Origin: an uncultured Clostridium sp.
GTDB taxonomy: Bacteria > Bacillota > Clostridia > Lachnospirales > Lachnospiraceae
Reading direction: 5' to 3'
Assembly (NCBI GenBank): GCA_934438135.1
Contig: CAKSBP010000085.1
Coordinates: forward strand, 1 to 7,710
DNA: 7,710 bases
Shown: one piece after another, positions 5,793 to 7,710 of the stretch
Layout of the letters: every line of letters begins with the position of its first letter
Numbering within the stretch: the stretch's first letter is position 1
Notes under the pieces: generated by a model
Databases searched by the model: none
What the model was told of the DNA's origin: nothing
Seen by the model: only the letters and a program-made list of their open reading frames with translations
Made by a program: the position numbers and the translations under genes

Positions 5793-6188
5793 ATGAGCGA
5801 ATTAAAACAGATTTTCCCGATGGGAGATAAAAATGATGCTTATGCAAAATATTTTCAAGGACAGAGTTATTTAAATATGTTGTCAACCGAAGGTGTTGGA
5901 ATTGGAAATGTAACCTTCGAGCCAGGATGCCGTAATAACTGGCATATCCATCACAAAGGCGGACAGATTTTATTATGCACTGCCGGAAAAGGATGGTATC
6001 AGGAAGCTGGAAAGCCAGCACAGGAATTAAATCCGGGTGATGTTGTAAATATTCCACCAGAAGTAAAACACTGGCACGGAGCAGCCAAAGACAGCTGGTT
6101 TGCACACATTGCAGTAGAAGTTCCTGCGGAAGGTGCTTCCAATGAGTGGCTGGAACCAGTGACGGATGAAGAGTATGAAAAGTTATAA
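5793..6188 (+). CDS. Small single-domain cupin protein
   Basis: Encodes 131 residues forming one metal-binding beta-barrel cupin domain. Cupin motif 1 spans residues 45-65 (GCRNNWHIHHKGGQILL and on to G65) with probable ligands H51, H53 and Q58. Motif 2 spans about 82-95 (GDVVNIPPEVKHWH) with H93, and H95 close by. Overall it resembles the cupins of the microbial (R)-hydroxynitrile lyase group, which are often found beside or fused to CMD-family proteins (FEPG-x-R-x-x-WH and HPGDVV-type stretches). In most bacteria the natural substrate of that group is unknown, so a lyase activity should not be assumed. It is the last gene of the DXS-like/CMD/MerR operon, 22 bases after the MerR stop, and is followed by a strong terminator. 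I infer an accessory step or metabolite binding in the same carbonyl pathway. Confidence 0.9.
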   Translation: MSELKQIFPMGDKNDAYAKYFQGQSYLNMLSTEGVGIGNVTFEPGCRNNWHIHHKGGQILLCTAGKGWYQEAGKPAQELNPGDVVNIPPEVKHWHGAAKDSWFAHIAVEVPAEGASNEWLEPVTDEEYEKL

Positions 6189-6203
6189 AAGAAAATAGGA
6201 GAT

Positions 6204-6249
6204 GCCTTTGGCACCAGATGAAGATGGTCTGGTGCCAGAGGCGTTTTTT
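6204..6249 (+). terminator. Strong intrinsic terminator ending the operon
   Basis: A 15-bp stem (6204-6218 with 6228-6242, core TTGGCACCAGA/TCTGGTGCCAGA, one wobble) has a 9-base loop and is followed by TTTTTT at 6244-6249. It closes the four-gene operon just before the opposing Rpn pseudogene. Confidence 0.93.
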
Positions 6250-6286
6250 AATGGTATGAAAGGGAAAAGGTTATATGGAATGTATG

Positions 6287-6856
6287 TTAGCTTTCTTCAT
6301 CATATTCAAAAATACTCATCTGAATTGCCTCCGATTTTGAACGTAATAAAAATTTTCCTAGAATTCCCTCGTGAATACATTCACTGCACGTTTTACTGCC
6401 TGCCGAATACCCATAGTGGCAGAGTAAGTGCAGACTTTGTTTACATATTGCATGTATTCCAGTAAAGTTGGACATTTTTCCAGCAAATCGTCATTTCTGC
6501 CTAAATTAATATTAAGCATAGTTACTAGTAGCTCTAGTTTTGGATTGCCTGTTTTACGCTGGTAGCAGTCAGATAATTTTAAAATCGGTCTGGTCAGTTC
6601 CATTAAAAAATATAATAAAGCAGGGTTCTGAAAACAGCACTGGCTTGGTGGAATACAGGGAACGATGCTTTAACATCATCTCTAATTCTCTGGCTATGTA
6701 AAATAGGTTACGGATTGGCATGTTGGGTGAGTAAGTTGACTGGTGTTCGCATAAATTCAAGGGAACACTCCACCACAAATGCCAGGTTTGTGTAGTGATT
6801 TCCGTGTTGTAAAGGCTTAAGAGTTTATCTTTTTCGCTGAAAATCCCTGCTTGTTT
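6287..6856 (-). pseudogene. Rpn-family recombination-promoting nuclease (PD-(D/E)XK), frameshifted pseudogene
   Basis: Read on the minus strand, successive frames give pieces of one Rpn/PD-(D/E)XK 'putative transposase' protein of the type abundant in Lachnospiraceae. The pieces, N to C, are DKLLSLYN, then HGNHYTNL and AFVVECSLEF in another frame, then CEHQSTYSPNMPIRNLFYIA to CFIIFFNGT, then ILKLSDCYQRKT with LLVTMLNINLGRNDDLLEK and QAVKRAVN, and finally ECIHEGILGKFLLRSKSEA with the family-typical end MSIFEYDEES and stop at 6287-6289. At least four frame changes are needed, near 6600 and 6385 and around the N-terminal third. Much of the N-terminal nuclease region is missing between SLYN and the EHQS box. 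Intact members are near 300 residues; about 190 survive here. It is not functional. It lies tail-to-tail with the cupin operon. Confidence 0.82.
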
Positions 6857-7025
6857 TTAAACTGATTTAAAGCATAGACTTTCTAAAATGAATGATAGAA
6901 ATCAACATAGAAATTACTCAAAAATAACTGAAAATATGCTTTAAATAATTGTAGCAACAAATGGGTGGGGGGCAATGAAGAATTATAGGAAAAATATAAG
7001 TTATAAAAGGAAATGTAAGTAGAGT
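6857..7025. other. Gene-free stretch with a 12-bp inverted repeat
   Basis: Between the Rpn relic and the vsr promoter I find no plausible gene. ATTTAAAGCATA (6865-6876) and TATGCTTTAAAT (6935-6946) are perfect reverse complements 58 bases apart. They could be a mobile-element relic or chance in A/T-rich DNA. The rest is purine-rich, low-complexity sequence. Confidence 0.5.
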
Positions 7026-7054
7026 TTGACAGGATGTGCGGGGGAGAATAAAAT
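7026..7054 (+). promoter_or_regulatory. Sigma-A promoter of the vsr gene
   Basis: A perfect TTGACA (7026-7031), a 17-base spacer and TAAAAT (7049-7054) form a near-consensus housekeeping promoter. The predicted start near 7061 gives a leader of about 80 bases before the ATG at 7143. Confidence 0.75.
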
Positions 7055-7088
7055 ATAAGGGAAAGAAAGTGCAAAATGTGTCACAAAC

Positions 7089-7103
7089 ATTGTCTAAGAC
7101 AAT
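7089..7103. promoter_or_regulatory. Palindrome in the vsr leader (possible operator)
   Basis: ATTGTCTAAGACAAT is a perfect 7-1-7 palindrome about 30 bases downstream of the predicted transcription start. It could be a repressor roadblock site, or a minor RNA hairpin. It does not match the Firmicute LexA box, and I do not recognise it as a known operator. Confidence 0.4.
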
Positions 7104-7142
7104 ATCACAGATACAGAAAAACAATTCTTTGGAGATGGAAAA

Positions 7143-7574
7143 ATGGATCATTTGACGAAAGAGCAGCGTAGTAAAAATATGCGTCATATCAAAGGGAAGG
7201 ATACAAAAATTGAAGTTACACTTCGAAAAGCGTTATGGCATAAGAGTTATCGTTATAGAAAAAATTATAAAAGGCTTCCAGGAAAACCAGATATTGTTTT
7301 GACTAAGTATAAGATTGTTATTTTCTGTGATGGGGAGTTCTTTCATGGAAAGGACTGGGAAGAACAAAAAATAAGGTTACAAAAGAGTAATAATAGTGAG
7401 TATTGGATTCAGAAGATTGAAAGGAACCGGAAGCACGATGATGAAATAGATAGGGAACTGTTTTTTCTGGGGTGGACTGTAATAAGGTTCTGGGGAAAGG
7501 ATATATTGAACAATACGGAGGAGTGTGTGAGAGTAGTGGAGGAAGCGGTGTTTCAGACTAAGATAGGGGAATAG
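7143..7574 (+). CDS. vsr: Very short patch repair (Vsr) endonuclease, zinc-ligand-less variant
   Basis: Encodes 143 residues of the Vsr family, which nicks beside T:G mismatches arising from deamination of 5-methylcytosine at methyltransferase target sites. The N-terminal RSKNMRHIKGKDTKIE (9-24) is the usual Vsr opening. The PD-(D/E)XK-like core contains PDIVLTKYKIVIFCDGEFFHG (49-69), with D50 as the expected metal-binding aspartate and H68 the expected catalytic histidine. WIQKIERNRKHD (88-99) and LGWTVIRFW (109-117) complete the fold. The E. coli zinc ligands in GCFWHGHDC and WEC are absent: the first cysteine is E65, the last cysteine of the loop is W72, and the WEC cysteine is G118. The length is close to the usual 135-155. 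GGAG at 7131-7134 supports the start. A partner cytosine-5 methyltransferase is expected nearby but is not in the window. Confidence 0.93.
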   Translation: MDHLTKEQRSKNMRHIKGKDTKIEVTLRKALWHKSYRYRKNYKRLPGKPDIVLTKYKIVIFCDGEFFHGKDWEEQKIRLQKSNNSEYWIQKIERNRKHDDEIDRELFFLGWTVIRFWGKDILNNTEECVRVVEEAVFQTKIGE

Positions 7575-7710
7575 AAATCATTAATTGGTAATAGTAAAAA
7601 ATAAGAACAATTAATAAATGGATATAAGGAGAAGAAGGTTGAAAAAGAATAGTAGAGGGTATCCATTCCCTTAATTGCATCACAACAAGACCATCTTGCG
7701 GTGGTCACTT
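7575..7710. other. Downstream edge region with a hairpin
   Basis: No credible gene start is found. An AAGGAG at 7627-7632 precedes only a frame that stops after 11 codons. GACCATC (7689-7695) and GGTGGTC (7700-7706) can form a 7-bp stem (one wobble) with a TTGC loop. It could be a terminator whose T-tract lies beyond the window, but this cannot be judged. Confidence 0.35.

Noticed and set aside
6202..6465. 87-codon plus-strand ORF after the cupin gene
   Set aside because: It begins inside the strong terminator and then runs antisense to the Rpn relic. It has no ribosome site and no protein-like features.
6883..7187. Minus-strand ORFs rich in F, Y and S opposite the vsr leader
   Set aside because: They are complements of purine-rich low-complexity DNA, have no ribosome site, and one overlaps the vsr start.
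7619..7675. Tiny ORF at the right edge with an internal AAGGAG
   Set aside because: Only 18 codons (11 from the TTG after the ribosome site), of low-complexity basic composition; no support as a gene.
1..7710. CRISPR array, tRNA, rRNA or complete insertion sequence
   Set aside because: No regularly spaced repeats, no cloverleaf or rRNA-like sequence, and no intact transposase were seen on either strand.

Overview
The window looks like a chromosomal segment of a low-GC anaerobic Firmicute, most likely a Lachnospiraceae-type clostridium. The basis is AT-rich DNA with strong AGGAGG-type ribosome sites, a clostridial-type short flavodoxin, a CarD-family regulator, and a decayed Rpn-family gene of a kind that is very common in that family. 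This is inferred from protein character only; no search was run.

Layout. 1-103: possible 3' end of an upstream gene. 100-580: flavodoxin and its terminator. 678-1347: a sigma-A-like promoter, a leader with a terminator-like hairpin, and a CarD-family regulator. 1369-2486: an MBL-fold (RNase Z-like) hydrolase flanked by two very short ORFs that resemble the C-terminal tails of larger DNA enzymes (GyrB/ParE and AddB). 2649-6249: a four-gene operon with its own promoter and terminator. 6250-7025: no intact gene; it holds a frameshifted Rpn pseudogene on the minus strand and an inverted repeat. 7026-7574: a good promoter, a palindrome in the leader, and a zinc-ligand-less Vsr endonuclease gene. 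7575-7710: nothing convincing except a hairpin at the edge.

The most interesting part is the operon at 2649-6249. Its promoter has the 19-bp spacer and internal dyad typical of MerR-family activators. The third gene encodes a MerR regulator very similar to Bacillus subtilis AdhR, including the cysteine at position 52 used for sensing reactive aldehydes. The other genes encode a DXS-like thiamine-diphosphate enzyme, a two-domain carboxymuconolactone decarboxylase/AhpD-like protein and a small cupin. In the DXS-like protein the cofactor and catalytic residues are kept, but the position of the substrate-phosphate arginine (E. coli Arg420) is alanine and that of Asp427 is asparagine. My reading is an autoregulated, electrophile-inducible operon in which a former DXS has been repurposed for carboligation of a different, perhaps non-phosphorylated, aldehyde. 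The regulatory logic is well supported by sequence; the chemistry is a hypothesis.
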